Below are positions 1 to 8,576 of a stretch of 36,749 nt of DNA, in pieces. The translations under genes were made by a program, and so were the position numbers. Numbering within the stretch: position 1 is the stretch's first letter; each line of letters begins with the position of its first letter. The DNA comes from Desulfonema limicola (GTDB lineage: Bacteria; Desulfobacterota; Desulfobacteria; Desulfobacterales; RPRI01), in NCBI GenBank assembly GCA_020723255.1, contig DYJH01000003.1:1-36749 (forward strand), written 5' to 3'. The notes beneath the pieces are model-generated. The model saw only the letters and a list, made by a program, of their open reading frames with translations. It did no database searches and was not told the origin of the DNA.

Positions 1-115
1 CACAGAACGTCACTTGCTTTATGTTGCCTGCACCCGCGCAAGAGATAATCTTTTGGTATCCGGAGTTAAACCGGCATCGGAGTTTCTTGACGATATAAGA
101 GATGTTTTGGTTTAA
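1..115 (+). CDS. UvrD-like superfamily I DNA helicase, C-terminal end (partial)
   Basis: Only the last 37 codons lie in the window (frame starting at base 2, stop TAA at 113-115). The piece reads ERHLLYVACTRARDNLLVSG, which matches helicase motif VI of UvrD/Rep/AddA-type SF1A helicases; its arginine contacts the ATP gamma-phosphate in that family. About 17 residues follow the motif before the stop, so this is the true C-terminus. Family members unwind DNA 3'-5' in repair or recombination. Which subfamily (UvrD, AddA-like or other) cannot be decided from this fragment. The gene continues to the left of the window. Confidence 0.8.
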   Translation, partial: TERHLLYVACTRARDNLLVSGVKPASEFLDDIRDVLV

Positions 116-177
116 ATAATCTTATGCTTATTAAAAGCTTGCGCTCTCTGCTATTTATCACAGCTTCACTCAAACCT

Positions 178-206
178 TTGACAAGAAGAACTTCTGTAAA
201 TATTTT
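178..206 (+). promoter_or_regulatory. Candidate sigma-70 promoter for the kinase/cyclase pair
   Basis: TTGACA at 178-183 and TATTTT at 201-206 are separated by exactly 17 bases. The predicted start is near 213, leaving a leader of about 120 bases before the kinase gene. The remaining intergenic sequence up to 335 is AT-rich, and I see no terminator or RNA gene in it. Confidence 0.5.
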
Positions 207-335
207 ATTCTTAAATTACAACCCTTAAAATTTATAACCGTTTCCCAAAACTATTAAAGTATTAATCCCGTCGAGCCGATAAACAAAATAAATCAGGTAT
301 TCATTATTTAAAATATTTTTTAAAAATAAAAAGCT

Positions 336-3011
336 ATGCGGGAAAATCAAAAGAAAATTCTTGTCGTTGATGATAGTCCTATTATCAGAAAAATATTAAA
401 AAGAGAATTGTCTGAAGGCGGGTACATCGTAGAGGAAGCCTGTGACGGAAAAACAGCTCTTACACTATTTAATGAATCTATGCCGGATTTAGTTACCCTT
501 GATATAGAAATGCCTGTTCTTGACGGTTTTGAAACTTTCAGAAAACTTCGCAACAAGCATCGCCCCGGCATTCGATCTAAGGAAACCTCTGTGCCTGTTA
601 TATTTGTTACAGGAAACGATAATCTTAAAGATCGGAATAAAGGATTTCAACTCGGAGCTGCGGATTTTATCACAAAACCATTTATAAAAGGCGATATACT
701 GTCAGCCGTAAATAAAATTCTAAAGCCTGAAAACCGTCTTATGAAATTAACGGCTCTGGTAGTGGATGACAGCATATCAGCAAGAAGCATAGTATCATCT
801 ATTTTGGATAGGGAAGGCGTAAGTGTTATTGAAGCAGAGGACGGCTTTGAAGCCTTTAAAATTCTCTATGCCAGAAAAGCAGAAATTGATATGGTAATCA
901 GTGATTTAACTATGCCTAAAATGGACGGAACCGAGTTGTGCAAAAAAATAAGAAACGAGCTTATTTTACCGGATATACCTTTCATTCTGCTCACTGGGTT
1001 GAATGACCAATCAAAGCTGTTGGAAATCTTTAAATCAGGAGTAACGGACTATCTTAGCAAACCATTTGTAAGAGAAGAATTGCTGGCCAGACTTACAGCG
1101 CATATTGAAAGGACACATCTAAATAAGCACCTTCGCGAAACAATAAAAGAGCTTGAAAAAACCAAAACTAAAACAGAACAGGCCGACAAGGCCAAAAATG
1201 AATTTATCGCAAACATCAGCCATGAAATTAAAACCCCTCTAAATGCTATTATCGGATTAACAAATCTTGCTTTGGAAAGTGAGCTTACTCAAAAAATCAG
1301 GAATTATCTTGAAAAAATATGTATCTCATCCCAATCGCTTTTAGCAATTATTAACGATATTTTAGACTTTTCCAGGATTGAAGCAGGAAAACTCGATCTT
1401 GAATCTGTTGAGTTTCAATTGAATGATGTAGTTTCTAATGTGGCAAGCTTTATAGAAGATGAAAGATCAAAAAAGGGGATTAACTTTAATATCGATATTG
1501 CACCAAATGTTCCCCAGTCTCTTATTGGCGATCATTTACGCTTGGAGCAAATCCTTGTTAATCTGGCTGATAATGCCGTAAAATTTACTGAACAGGGTGA
1601 AATTATACTTCAGATTGGACTGCTCGATTATAACGAAGACGGCGTTACAATGAATTTTTCGGTAAAGGATACCGGAATAGGTATTGATTCTATCCATGTC
1701 CCGACATTATTTGACGCTTTTACTCAGGCAGACGGGGCCACTTCCCGCAAATACAGTGGAACGGGGCTTGGCCTTGCTATATGCAAACGTCTTGTTGATA
1801 TGATGGGAGGTCAAATCTGGGTTGAAAGCGAACCGGGTAAAGGTAGCATTTTTTACTTTACGGCGTATTATAACATAGGGAAAAACGGACAGAAATTTCG
1901 GACGGGCTTTACACAGATTAAAACAAATACCGCCGGTATTTTATATAATGAGATTTTAGAACAAATTTCCGGCTCTCATATTCTTCTTGTGGAAGACAAT
2001 CTGATAAACCAGCAGATAGCGCAGGAATTGCTGGAAAACACAGGTTTGCGCGTAACTGTTGCGAATAATGGTAATGAGGCGCTTAATGCTCTGGAAGCAT
2101 TAATATTTGATGCAGTGTTGATGGATATACAAATGCCGAAAATGGATGGATACGAAGCTGTTCGTTTGATACGAAAAAATCAGCGTTTTAAAGATCTGCC
2201 TATTATTGCAATGACTGCGAATGATAGAAAAGGTGACAGAGATATATGTCTTGAAGCGGGTATGAATGAATATTTATCAAAACCGATTGACGAAGACCGG
2301 CTGCTTACAATACTTACTGAATTAATTAAACCGAGAAAACGAAAGACTTCTCAGCTTATAAAACCTGAAATTAAGGAAGAAAAAGAAGAAGAGGTTTTGC
2401 CGGAAATCATACATGGTTTAAGTATTAATGCCGGATTGAATAGAATGGGTGGCAACAGGAAGCTTTACAGAAAAATACTGCTTCAGTTTGCAGCAGAATT
2501 TAAAGATGCGTCAGAGAGGATGAGAAATATTATCCGGAATGGAGATATTGAAGAAGGAGAACGTCTGATCCATAATATCAAAGGAGTATCGGCAAACATT
2601 TCCGCTAATGATCTCTTATCCGCAGTTATAAAGCTTGAAAACGCATTTAAGCAAAGCGACAGGGGGAATTTTGTCAGCCTTCTTAGCGAGTTCGACAATT
2701 CATTGCACCGTTTGTTGACATCAATCGGAAAACTTGAACAAAAGTCCGGCTTGCAAACCGAACGGTTTGCTGATCTGCAACTTAATGTTAAAACCCTTTC
2801 ACCCATTTTTATAAAGCTCAAGCAACTTTTACAAAAAAATGATCTTGTTGAAGATGACCTGTTAGAATTGCTCCAAAAACACGTTTTGGGATCTCAATAT
2901 GAAAATGAAATGGAAACTTTTGAAGAATATCTTGATAATTTCGATTATCAAAATGCACTTTCAGTTTTATCCGATATGAGTGAATACATGGGTATCCCTT
3001 TGGAAAGATAA
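336..3011 (+). CDS. Soluble hybrid sensor histidine kinase (REC-REC-HisKA-HATPase-REC-HPt)
   Basis: An 891-residue phosphorelay protein. Two receiver domains open it (about 6-130, acceptor D56 in LDIEMP; about 138-258, acceptor D190 in ISDLTMP). A short charged coiled linker (about 262-288) leads to the dimerisation/phosphoacceptor helix with H296 in ISHEIKTPLN. The ATPase domain shows the N box (NLADNAVKFT, about 409-418), DTGIGI (445-450) and GTGLGL (475-480). A third receiver (about 547-665, D597 in LMDIQMPKMDG) and an HPt domain with H746 in HNIKG complete a His-Asp-His relay. No membrane segment, signal peptide or PAS/GAF sensor is visible, so it is probably cytosolic and takes its input through the N-terminal receivers from another kinase. 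Only 38 bases separate it from the downstream cyclase, suggesting one transcript. The ribosome binding site before ATG 336 is weak. Confidence 0.93.
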   Translation: MRENQKKILVVDDSPIIRKILKRELSEGGYIVEEACDGKTALTLFNESMPDLVTLDIEMPVLDGFETFRKLRNKHRPGIRSKETSVPVIFVTGNDNLKDRNKGFQLGAADFITKPFIKGDILSAVNKILKPENRLMKLTALVVDDSISARSIVSSILDREGVSVIEAEDGFEAFKILYARKAEIDMVISDLTMPKMDGTELCKKIRNELILPDIPFILLTGLNDQSKLLEIFKSGVTDYLSKPFVREELLARLTAHIERTHLNKHLRETIKELEKTKTKTEQADKAKNEFIANISHEIKTPLNAIIGLTNLALESELTQKIRNYLEKICISSQSLLAIINDILDFSRIEAGKLDLESVEFQLNDVVSNVASFIEDERSKKGINFNIDIAPNVPQSLIGDHLRLEQILVNLADNAVKFTEQGEIILQIGLLDYNEDGVTMNFSVKDTGIGIDSIHVPTLFDAFTQADGATSRKYSGTGLGLAICKRLVDMMGGQIWVESEPGKGSIFYFTAYYNIGKNGQKFRTGFTQIKTNTAGILYNEILEQISGSHILLVEDNLINQQIAQELLENTGLRVTVANNGNEALNALEALIFDAVLMDIQMPKMDGYEAVRLIRKNQRFKDLPIIAMTANDRKGDRDICLEAGMNEYLSKPIDEDRLLTILTELIKPRKRKTSQLIKPEIKEEKEEEVLPEIIHGLSINAGLNRMGGNRKLYRKILLQFAAEFKDASERMRNIIRNGDIEEGERLIHNIKGVSANISANDLLSAVIKLENAFKQSDRGNFVSLLSEFDNSLHRLLTSIGKLEQKSGLQTERFADLQLNVKTLSPIFIKLKQLLQKNDLVEDDLLELLQKHVLGSQYENEMETFEEYLDNFDYQNALSVLSDMSEYMGIPLER

Positions 3012-3049
3012 TATATTATGCAAATTTCTTTTTTTCGCGAGAATGTCTA

Positions 3050-3967
3050 ATGGATATTAATGCTTCTAAACAAACCATATTAATTGTAGATGACATGCCG
3101 ATAAATATACAGGTTTTGGCAAGATGTTTAAAGTCGGATTACCATATTAAGATTGCAACCGATGGGGAAAAGGTTATCGAAATTTGTATGTCTGAAAATC
3201 CGCCGGATTTGATCCTGCTTGATATCATGATGCCGGGAATGGATGGCTATGAAGTTTGCGATGCGCTGAAAAAAAACATAAAAACTCAAAATATCCCGAT
3301 TATATTTGTCACAGCTAAAGGAGAAATTGAAGATGAAACCAAAGGGCTGGAATTAGGAGCGGTGGATTACATAACAAAACCTTTTCATATGCCCGTTGTA
3401 AAAGCCCGGATTAATACACACATTGATCTTAAACGAAAAAGCGATATACTTGAACTTATGCTCGCTATGGATTCTCTTACTGAAATACCGAATCGCAGGC
3501 ACTTCGACACTGTATTGGTTTCTGAATGGAACAGAGCCAAACGCTCAGGCTCGCCTGTTTCAATTATAATACTTGATATAGATTATTTTAAAAACTTTAA
3601 TGATAACTACGGGCACCCTGCCGGTGATGAGTGTCTTAAGCTTGTAGCTCAGACTTTAAAAAAATGCGTAAAAAGATCCGGTGAAGTCGTTGCTCGCTAT
3701 GGTGGTGAAGAGTTCGCAGTAATTTTGCCGGGTGTAAACCACAGCGATGTCTTGGGCTTGGCGGAAACACTTCGATATAATATCGAATCTTTGAACATCA
3801 TGCACTCGTATTCTGATATAGCAAACTGTATAACAATTTCTTTGGGAGCGGCAACCGCTTCTCCTGATAACGGGCTGGAACCGGCAGAGCTTATAAATAC
3901 AGCAGACAAAATGCTTTATGAAGCCAAAAGCCAGGGCCGAAATCAGATAAAAGGCAAATTGCTTTGA
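3050..3967 (+). CDS. Response regulator diguanylate cyclase (REC-GGDEF)
   Basis: A 305-residue protein with an N-terminal receiver (about 8-127, acceptor D58 in LLDIMMPGMDG, conserved TK-P at about 109-111) and a C-terminal GGDEF domain (about 140-303). The active-site loop is RYGGEEF, with GGEEF at 218-222, and the metal-binding region is LDIDYFKNFND. It should make cyclic di-GMP from two GTP when phosphorylated. The upstream inhibitory I-site position reads R209-S-G-E212, that is RxxE instead of the classical RxxD, so product feedback may be weakened. It follows the hybrid kinase by 38 bases, and that kinase is the likely phosphodonor (inference from context). The cytosolic location follows from the lack of membrane helices. 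Confidence 0.93.
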   Translation: MDINASKQTILIVDDMPINIQVLARCLKSDYHIKIATDGEKVIEICMSENPPDLILLDIMMPGMDGYEVCDALKKNIKTQNIPIIFVTAKGEIEDETKGLELGAVDYITKPFHMPVVKARINTHIDLKRKSDILELMLAMDSLTEIPNRRHFDTVLVSEWNRAKRSGSPVSIIILDIDYFKNFNDNYGHPAGDECLKLVAQTLKKCVKRSGEVVARYGGEEFAVILPGVNHSDVLGLAETLRYNIESLNIMHSYSDIANCITISLGAATASPDNGLEPAELINTADKMLYEAKSQGRNQIKGKLL

Positions 3968-4054
3968 TATCCATCAAGATTTCTCACTTCGTTCGAAATG
4001 ATAGTATGTAATGTTCGAAATAACAATACGTAACCGAATTTATGAACCTCTGTA

Positions 4055-5074
4055 CTAAACAGCAATAACCATATGAATTGAAAGAACAGCCAGTCCACCA
4101 GCCAGCATGAAACCCGACCATTTGAGCAGTTTTACCATATTATTGCTGAAGATAGGGTTAACGTTTTTATAGTTTTCTGAACAGACAACCCAGAAATATA
4201 TTATAAAAAGGGTAAGACCGATAAAAATCATAACGAAAAAAATAAGCGTATCCCATACTTCCTGACATAGACAAAATATACAATGGTGAAATGGAAGCCC
4301 AAGAAACAAGGGGCTTATTTTTGTATGCAGGGCGAGAATAAATACAGCAAAGGCAAATGTCGTTACCAGAGTTTCAGAAACCATTACCATTTTATTTTCA
4401 AACCACCATCCATGGCCGGAATATTCGCTTCTTTTCTGGATAATGAATAAATATAATATTGTTAACAATATAAATAATATAAGCATATAAAAAACAATAA
4501 CCCATATCCATGTAGATTGTGAAACCATTGAAGGAATATTTTCCCGTGGAACGTCAAAAAGAGATGTGCAACAGGATACCTGACGGGGTGGGTTGGAAAA
4601 GAAAAAGGATGTGTCAATAATCGCTTCCAGAAGAATTAAGATTCCAACAGGAGCTATAAATAGCAGTTTTTGTTTCATAAAAGGCTGGATTTCTGACTGA
4701 CGATCTAAGAAATTCAAAATTAACCAATATCCGTATAAAGCCGGAAGAACCAGTTTAAGGGCGCTTGCAATGTAAGATAAGGGAGCATTCGCATTATGTA
4801 CTCCTGCAAGACACATAGCGCCGGGAATTGAGATAATCATGCTGTGCATCGTAAAAAACCATAAAGGCGCCATCAAAAGTCTTAAGAAAAATCCGACAGA
4901 TAATATGGTAATAAGAAGATAAACTCTTTTTTCTAGAAGATATTGTTCATCTGCCTGACTGTTGATATCCCATTTTTTCCAGACATAAAATCCGTTAAAT
5001 GCAGCAACAAGTCCTATGAAGAGAGAAATAAATGAGCATACGAGATAAGTAACTATTAAGTTGTTTATAATCAT
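4055..5074 (-). CDS. Polytopic membrane protein with CCTS and HHCxxCxC motifs, unknown function
   Basis: I do not recognise this family. Starting at ATG 5074 it has 339 residues and about eight hydrophobic helices. The open frame continues to 5122, but that extension is translated from a palindromic repeat, and ATG 5074 has a GAGGGGG-type binding site, so I take 5074. Positively charged loops lie after helices 1, 3, 5 and 7, which places the other loops in the periplasm. Those loops hold the notable residues: C88; C168-C169 in SCCTS; and H263, H264, C265, C268 and C270 in HHCIFCLC. The gene is last in the export operon, behind an FtsX-type permease and its ATPase, with a repeat between. A role in periplasmic metal or thiol chemistry with that transporter is possible but is inference. 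Confidence 0.8.
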   Translation of the reverse strand: MIINNLIVTYLVCSFISLFIGLVAAFNGFYVWKKWDINSQADEQYLLEKRVYLLITILSVGFFLRLLMAPLWFFTMHSMIISIPGAMCLAGVHNANAPLSYIASALKLVLPALYGYWLILNFLDRQSEIQPFMKQKLLFIAPVGILILLEAIIDTSFFFSNPPRQVSCCTSLFDVPRENIPSMVSQSTWIWVIVFYMLILFILLTILYLFIIQKRSEYSGHGWWFENKMVMVSETLVTTFAFAVFILALHTKISPLFLGLPFHHCIFCLCQEVWDTLIFFVMIFIGLTLFIIYFWVVCSENYKNVNPIFSNNMVKLLKWSGFMLAGGLAVLSIHMVIAV

Positions 5075-5080
5075 TTGTAT

Positions 5081-5198
5081 CCCCCTCACCCTAACCCTCT
5101 CCCACAAGGGGAGAGGGAACATGTTGTTTCCTTTCCCTTAAATCGGACGGAACCTATAATTCCCCTCCCTTGAGGGGAGGGGATAAAGGGGAGGGTGA
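5081..5198. repeat. MITE-like composite palindromic intergenic repeat
   Basis: Two GC-rich hairpins lie back to back: CCCTCTCCC (5095-5103) with GGGAGAGGG (5109-5117), and CCCCTCCC (5162-5169) with GGGAGGGG (5175-5182). An outer inverted repeat, TCACCCT (5086-5092) and AGGGTGA (5192-5198), encloses both. The composition contrasts with the AT-rich surroundings. It sits between the LolD-like ATPase gene and the last gene of the operon and could attenuate the latter. Sequences of this type are common dispersed intergenic repeats in bacteria; copy number in this genome cannot be seen here. Confidence 0.65.
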
Positions 5199-5236
5199 AT
5201 TATATCAATTTATTTATGTCAGTTACTATAGTTGTA

Positions 5237-5902
5237 TTAAGATATTCTGCCGGAATCAAAATAAACGGTCCGGTCGATTAATTTTGTAATAAGCGGCTGT
5301 GAATCGTGAAAAGATATAATTATTGTTTTGCCTTTTGTTTTCAACTTTTCCAAAACGGCAATAACCGTCTTCGCATTTTCAGAATCTATATTGGAAAGCG
5401 GCTCATCAGCCAGAATAATTTCAGGATCATTAATCAGCGCCCTTGCAACGGCTGCCCGCTGCTGCTCACCACCGCTTAACTCGTTTGCATAAAAATCCGC
5501 CCTTGTTTCAAGATTCAATTCTTCCAGCAGATTCATGGCTCTTTTTTTTCTCATTTTATCAGAGACTCCCATTGGTAATAGGGGAATGGAAACATTCTCC
5601 CATGTGGTGTATCCAGAAATAAGATTGAACTGCTGAAAAATAAAACCGAATTTTTCTCTTCTTATAGCCGATAAAAAATGATCGGGAAAATGAGATATTT
5701 CCCTGTCCGCCAGCCATATCCGTCCGCTTGTGATTCTTGTTAAACAGCCGGTGATATTCAAAAAAGTTGTCTTGCCTGAGCCTGAAGGGCCGTTTAGCAA
5801 TACAAATTCTCCCTGCTTGATTGCAAGAGAAACATCATCAAGAGCCTTGATTTTAACTTTACCTGAGCGGTAGCTCTTTGTTATATTATCAAATTTTATC
5901 AT
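5237..5902 (-). CDS. LolD/MacB-type ABC transporter ATPase
   Basis: A 221-residue ATPase with Walker A GPSGSGKTT (about 39-47), a Q-loop FIFQQFN, the signature LSGGEQQR, Walker B IILADEPLSNID and a switch histidine in SFHDS. Length and motifs fit the LolD/FtsE/MacB group, which powers FtsX-like permeases on periplasmic substrates and does not itself form a pore. It starts 7 bases after the FtsX-like permease gene ends, so the two surely form one transporter. The substrate is unknown. ATG 5902 lines up with the family N-terminus. Confidence 0.92.
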   Translation of the reverse strand: MIKFDNITKSYRSGKVKIKALDDVSLAIKQGEFVLLNGPSGSGKTTFLNITGCLTRITSGRIWLADREISHFPDHFLSAIRREKFGFIFQQFNLISGYTTWENVSIPLLPMGVSDKMRKKRAMNLLEELNLETRADFYANELSGGEQQRAAVARALINDPEIILADEPLSNIDSENAKTVIAVLEKLKTKGKTIIISFHDSQPLITKLIDRTVYFDSGRIS

Positions 5903-5909
5903 AAATTGG

Positions 5910-7103
5910 TTACCTTCTTATCGTATCATCCGGATCAACTATACCGGCCAGCCATGCAGGGATGGCGCTTATTGCCGTAATGGGTAGTATCCCAAGGATA
6001 AAAAGAAGTGCAACGGAGCTAAAATCACAATTTACAGGAACCGGAAATTTTGGATAAATACTGGCGCAACCCAGACAGTAACCTGATATTCCCGGGGTAC
6101 CCATCAGAGCATAGACAAATCCGGCAAGAATCCCCGCAGATGTTCCTCCAATGCTTAAGATCAAAGATTCCATCATTTTCATCTCAATGATTTCACCTGT
6201 TTGCCACCCCACAGCTTTTAATATTCCAATTTCTCTGCTCATATCAACGCTTATATGTGCTGATTGAGCCCAGACTAAAAGAAGGACGGTTACAAGCAGT
6301 ATCAGCCACATCGCCTGAAAAGTTCCACCTCGCCTGCCGAAAGCCTCCGTTACCAGATCGGTTAAGGACTTTCCTGTCAATACCCTTATATTTCTGAAAC
6401 GTCCGGCAATTTCCCGTGCGATCAAATCGGCATTTTCAGGGTTATCAGCATATACAAGAAGATCGGATGCCTCATCTTTGCTATAGTTAAAGAATCCCCT
6501 GGCATCGTCTATAGATACAAGTATCAGATCGGTGCTGTATATTTGTACGGTGTTGTTAAAAATTCCAACCACCTCAAATTCGCCCTTATTCCCCAGAGTA
6601 TCCTTGATTTGAATCTTATCTCCAACATCGGCGTTAAAGCTTAATGCTACTCCTTGACCCAGCACAGCCTTGCGGCGATCCTCTGCTGTAAGAAAAGCGC
6701 CCTTTTCAATTGCCCATGGCAATTTAGAACTAACAAACAGGTTATCAATATCCAGACCCATCAGTGTATAGGCTGTATCAACTGATCCGATCTTTAGTGG
6801 AAGATATCCCCATGTTCTGGCAACAACCTTTTTCACATGAGGTATATCTTCAATTTTTTTTATTAACCCCAAAGAAATTTTTCCTACCCGTCCGGCCTCT
6901 ATTGCCTGAACGGTTACATCGGGGAGAAATTGTTTTGCTATTTGGGCATCTTTTACAAAACCGCCCCTTGTAAACATCATAAAAGAAGCTGCAGCCATAA
7001 CCGTAATCAAAGGAATTAATATAGCAAGAGATTTTCCCCTGTAACGGATAAGGTTTTGATACGCCATGATCAAGAGATTTGAATGTCCGGCTATTTTACT
7101 CAT
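5910..7103 (-). CDS. FtsX/MacB-like ABC transporter permease with Cys-rich periplasmic loop
   Basis: A 397-residue permease with the FtsX-family plan: helix 1 (about 26-46), a large periplasmic domain (about 47-260), then helices at about 265-282, 312-336 and 364-386. The cytosolic loop contains the typical REIGILKAVGW coupling sequence. The last periplasmic loop is unusual, carrying C343, C346 (CLGC) and C359, where FtsX-family proteins normally have no cysteine cluster. It overlaps the upstream small gene by 4 bases (ATGA) and is followed by its ATPase, so it is translationally coupled. MacB-type systems drive periplasmic conformational work or efflux through TolC. The Cys loop and the adjoining Cys-rich proteins hint at a metal or thiol substrate (inference). 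Confidence 0.9.
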   Translation of the reverse strand: MSKIAGHSNLLIMAYQNLIRYRGKSLAILIPLITVMAAASFMMFTRGGFVKDAQIAKQFLPDVTVQAIEAGRVGKISLGLIKKIEDIPHVKKVVARTWGYLPLKIGSVDTAYTLMGLDIDNLFVSSKLPWAIEKGAFLTAEDRRKAVLGQGVALSFNADVGDKIQIKDTLGNKGEFEVVGIFNNTVQIYSTDLILVSIDDARGFFNYSKDEASDLLVYADNPENADLIAREIAGRFRNIRVLTGKSLTDLVTEAFGRRGGTFQAMWLILLVTVLLLVWAQSAHISVDMSREIGILKAVGWQTGEIIEMKMMESLILSIGGTSAGILAGFVYALMGTPGISGYCLGCASIYPKFPVPVNCDFSSVALLFILGILPITAISAIPAWLAGIVDPDDTIRR

Positions 7104-7429
7104 TTCTTTATCACCTTCAGGGTAAAAGTCTTTTCATGTTTCAACCCAGGTGTAACAACCACATCGCAGTCGGAATGAAAACAAAATCCTCCAGGCAAAT
7201 CACTGCGGCGCGCATACATACCTTCTGAAAGATTTCTCGAAGTACAGCATTGTGCAATAATCGGGATTGCCGGACCGCCCAAAGTTTCCACAACGGCCAT
7301 TCGCATCTGAGTGTTTTTGGAGTTACGATAATTTGTGGAAATATGATCGTTGTACAGATACAGCGCTGTGAAAATAATGAATATAAATAGTATTCTTAAA
7401 AGATATTTATTTCTAAACAATTGTACCAT
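7100..7429 (-). CDS. Small membrane-anchored periplasmic Cys-rich protein, unknown function
   Basis: Not recognised. A 109-residue protein with a basic start (MVQLFRNKYLLR), one hydrophobic helix (about 11-26) and a small domain after it that should lie in the periplasm. The domain holds C61-C62 in QCCTS, then C83, H85 and C88 in GFCFHSDC. The CCTS tetrapeptide recurs in the eight-helix protein encoded at the end of the same operon. It lies 6 bases after an ABC-2 permease gene and overlaps the FtsX-like permease by 4 bases, so it is clearly a member of the operon and not a chance frame. It may be a substrate-binding or metal-handing subunit; this is inference only. Confidence 0.8.
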   Translation of the reverse strand: MVQLFRNKYLLRILFIFIIFTALYLYNDHISTNYRNSKNTQMRMAVVETLGGPAIPIIAQCCTSRNLSEGMYARRSDLPGGFCFHSDCDVVVTPGLKHEKTFTLKVIKK

Positions 7430-7435
7430 AAAGAC

Positions 7436-8569
7436 CTATTGTTTCCATTGCCGCCAGGCTAAAAAACATCCGATAGATAAACTGCCTGTTCCCATTCCGA
7501 TGAGTATTAAAGCCTGAGGCCAAAGAACATCAAGCCCATTGCCCTTTTGAAAGATGCCGTTCGCGGCAATCATAAAGTGCGTAAATGGCAAACATAAGCC
7601 TGCCTTCTGTAAAAAAGGCGATAAATTTTCCAAAGGCGTCATGACACCCCCTAAGAACATGCTGGGAAAGGTCGATGCAAACGACAAAAGGATCGCCTGA
7701 AGCATATTATTGCAGACACTGCCGATCATGATACCGATCCCAGCGGAGCTGATTATAAACAAGCCCATAAAAGCAAAGAAAGTCAGAGGATTTCCTCTCA
7801 TGGGCACTTTAAACCAAAAGACAACAATAAACGAGAAAACCGTACAGATCAAACCGATGGTGAGAGGAGCTACTGTTTTAGCGATCAATAACTCCCAGGA
7901 ACGTGTGGGAGTTACTAAAATCTGATCGATAGTACCCCGCTCTTTCTCTCTTACCACAGCCGTAGAACAAAGTATTATCCCTGCGATCAGACCTGCTGAG
8001 GCGACATGGAAGATCACTATGAAGTAGAGGCTTTTTAAATCCTGGTTGAAAAGGGCTCTTGTTTTTATATCGATGCCGGGTATCCGGGAAACGCTCATTC
8101 CCTTTTGATTTAGACGTTTAAGGATGATATTCCGGTTTAATTCACCTATGATACTTTGGGCAAAGCCAATACCCTGCCCGGCCTGGTTGGCGTCGCTGCC
8201 GTCGCCTATGAATTGCAGGTAAGCAGGTCTTCCCCTCGCTAAATCACGGGTGAACTCCGGAGGAATAACTAAAGCTACTCTTGCCTTACCGCTATCCAGC
8301 CTGCTTTTTATATCGGCCATAGAAGCGGCATAACTATCAAGATCAAAATATTCGGTGGACAAGAATTTTTCAATGATATCGCGACTGGTTTGTGTTCGAT
8401 TCATATCATAGACAACGGTAGGCATGTGCTTGGCATCAAAGAGAAAACAGTATCCGCAAAGGATTATGCAGGCGGTAAAAAAGTAAAGAATAAGACACAT
8501 CGCTACCGGATCGCGGTAAAAATGTATATACTCCTTTTTAATCAGTCCCCAAATCCTGCCCAAGACCAA
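7436..8569 (-). CDS. ABC-2 type exporter permease (YbhR/YhhJ-like)
   Basis: About 377 residues with the ABC-2 exporter fold: one N-terminal helix (about 23-43), a soluble periplasmic domain (about 45-180) and a C-terminal block of five helices. It contains the family's cytosolic REKERGTIDQILVTP element, which contacts the ATPase. It pairs with the next permease upstream, as YbhR does with YbhS. The start is uncertain: TTG 8569 abuts the AGGAG site, whereas a second TTG at 8563 (two codons in) has normal spacing and is more likely. It lies 7 bases after its partner gene. The substrate is unknown; relatives export cationic drugs or other small molecules. Confidence 0.9.
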   Translation of the reverse strand: MVLGRIWGLIKKEYIHFYRDPVAMCLILYFFTACIILCGYCFLFDAKHMPTVVYDMNRTQTSRDIIEKFLSTEYFDLDSYAASMADIKSRLDSGKARVALVIPPEFTRDLARGRPAYLQFIGDGSDANQAGQGIGFAQSIIGELNRNIILKRLNQKGMSVSRIPGIDIKTRALFNQDLKSLYFIVIFHVASAGLIAGIILCSTAVVREKERGTIDQILVTPTRSWELLIAKTVAPLTIGLICTVFSFIVVFWFKVPMRGNPLTFFAFMGLFIISSAGIGIMIGSVCNNMLQAILLSFASTFPSMFLGGVMTPLENLSPFLQKAGLCLPFTHFMIAANGIFQKGNGLDVLWPQALILIGMGTGSLSIGCFLAWRQWKQ

Positions 8570-8576
8570 TCTCCTT

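Noticed and set aside
3968-4054. Direct repeat GTTCGAAAT after the cyclase gene
   Set aside because: Two short copies only, with no hairpin plus T-run; probably part of a dispersed intergenic repeat but too little to call.
5075-5122. N-terminal extension of the eight-helix membrane protein
   Set aside because: Encoded by the palindromic repeat (text PLPLWERVRVRG); the internal ATG 5074 has a binding site and begins the first membrane helix region.
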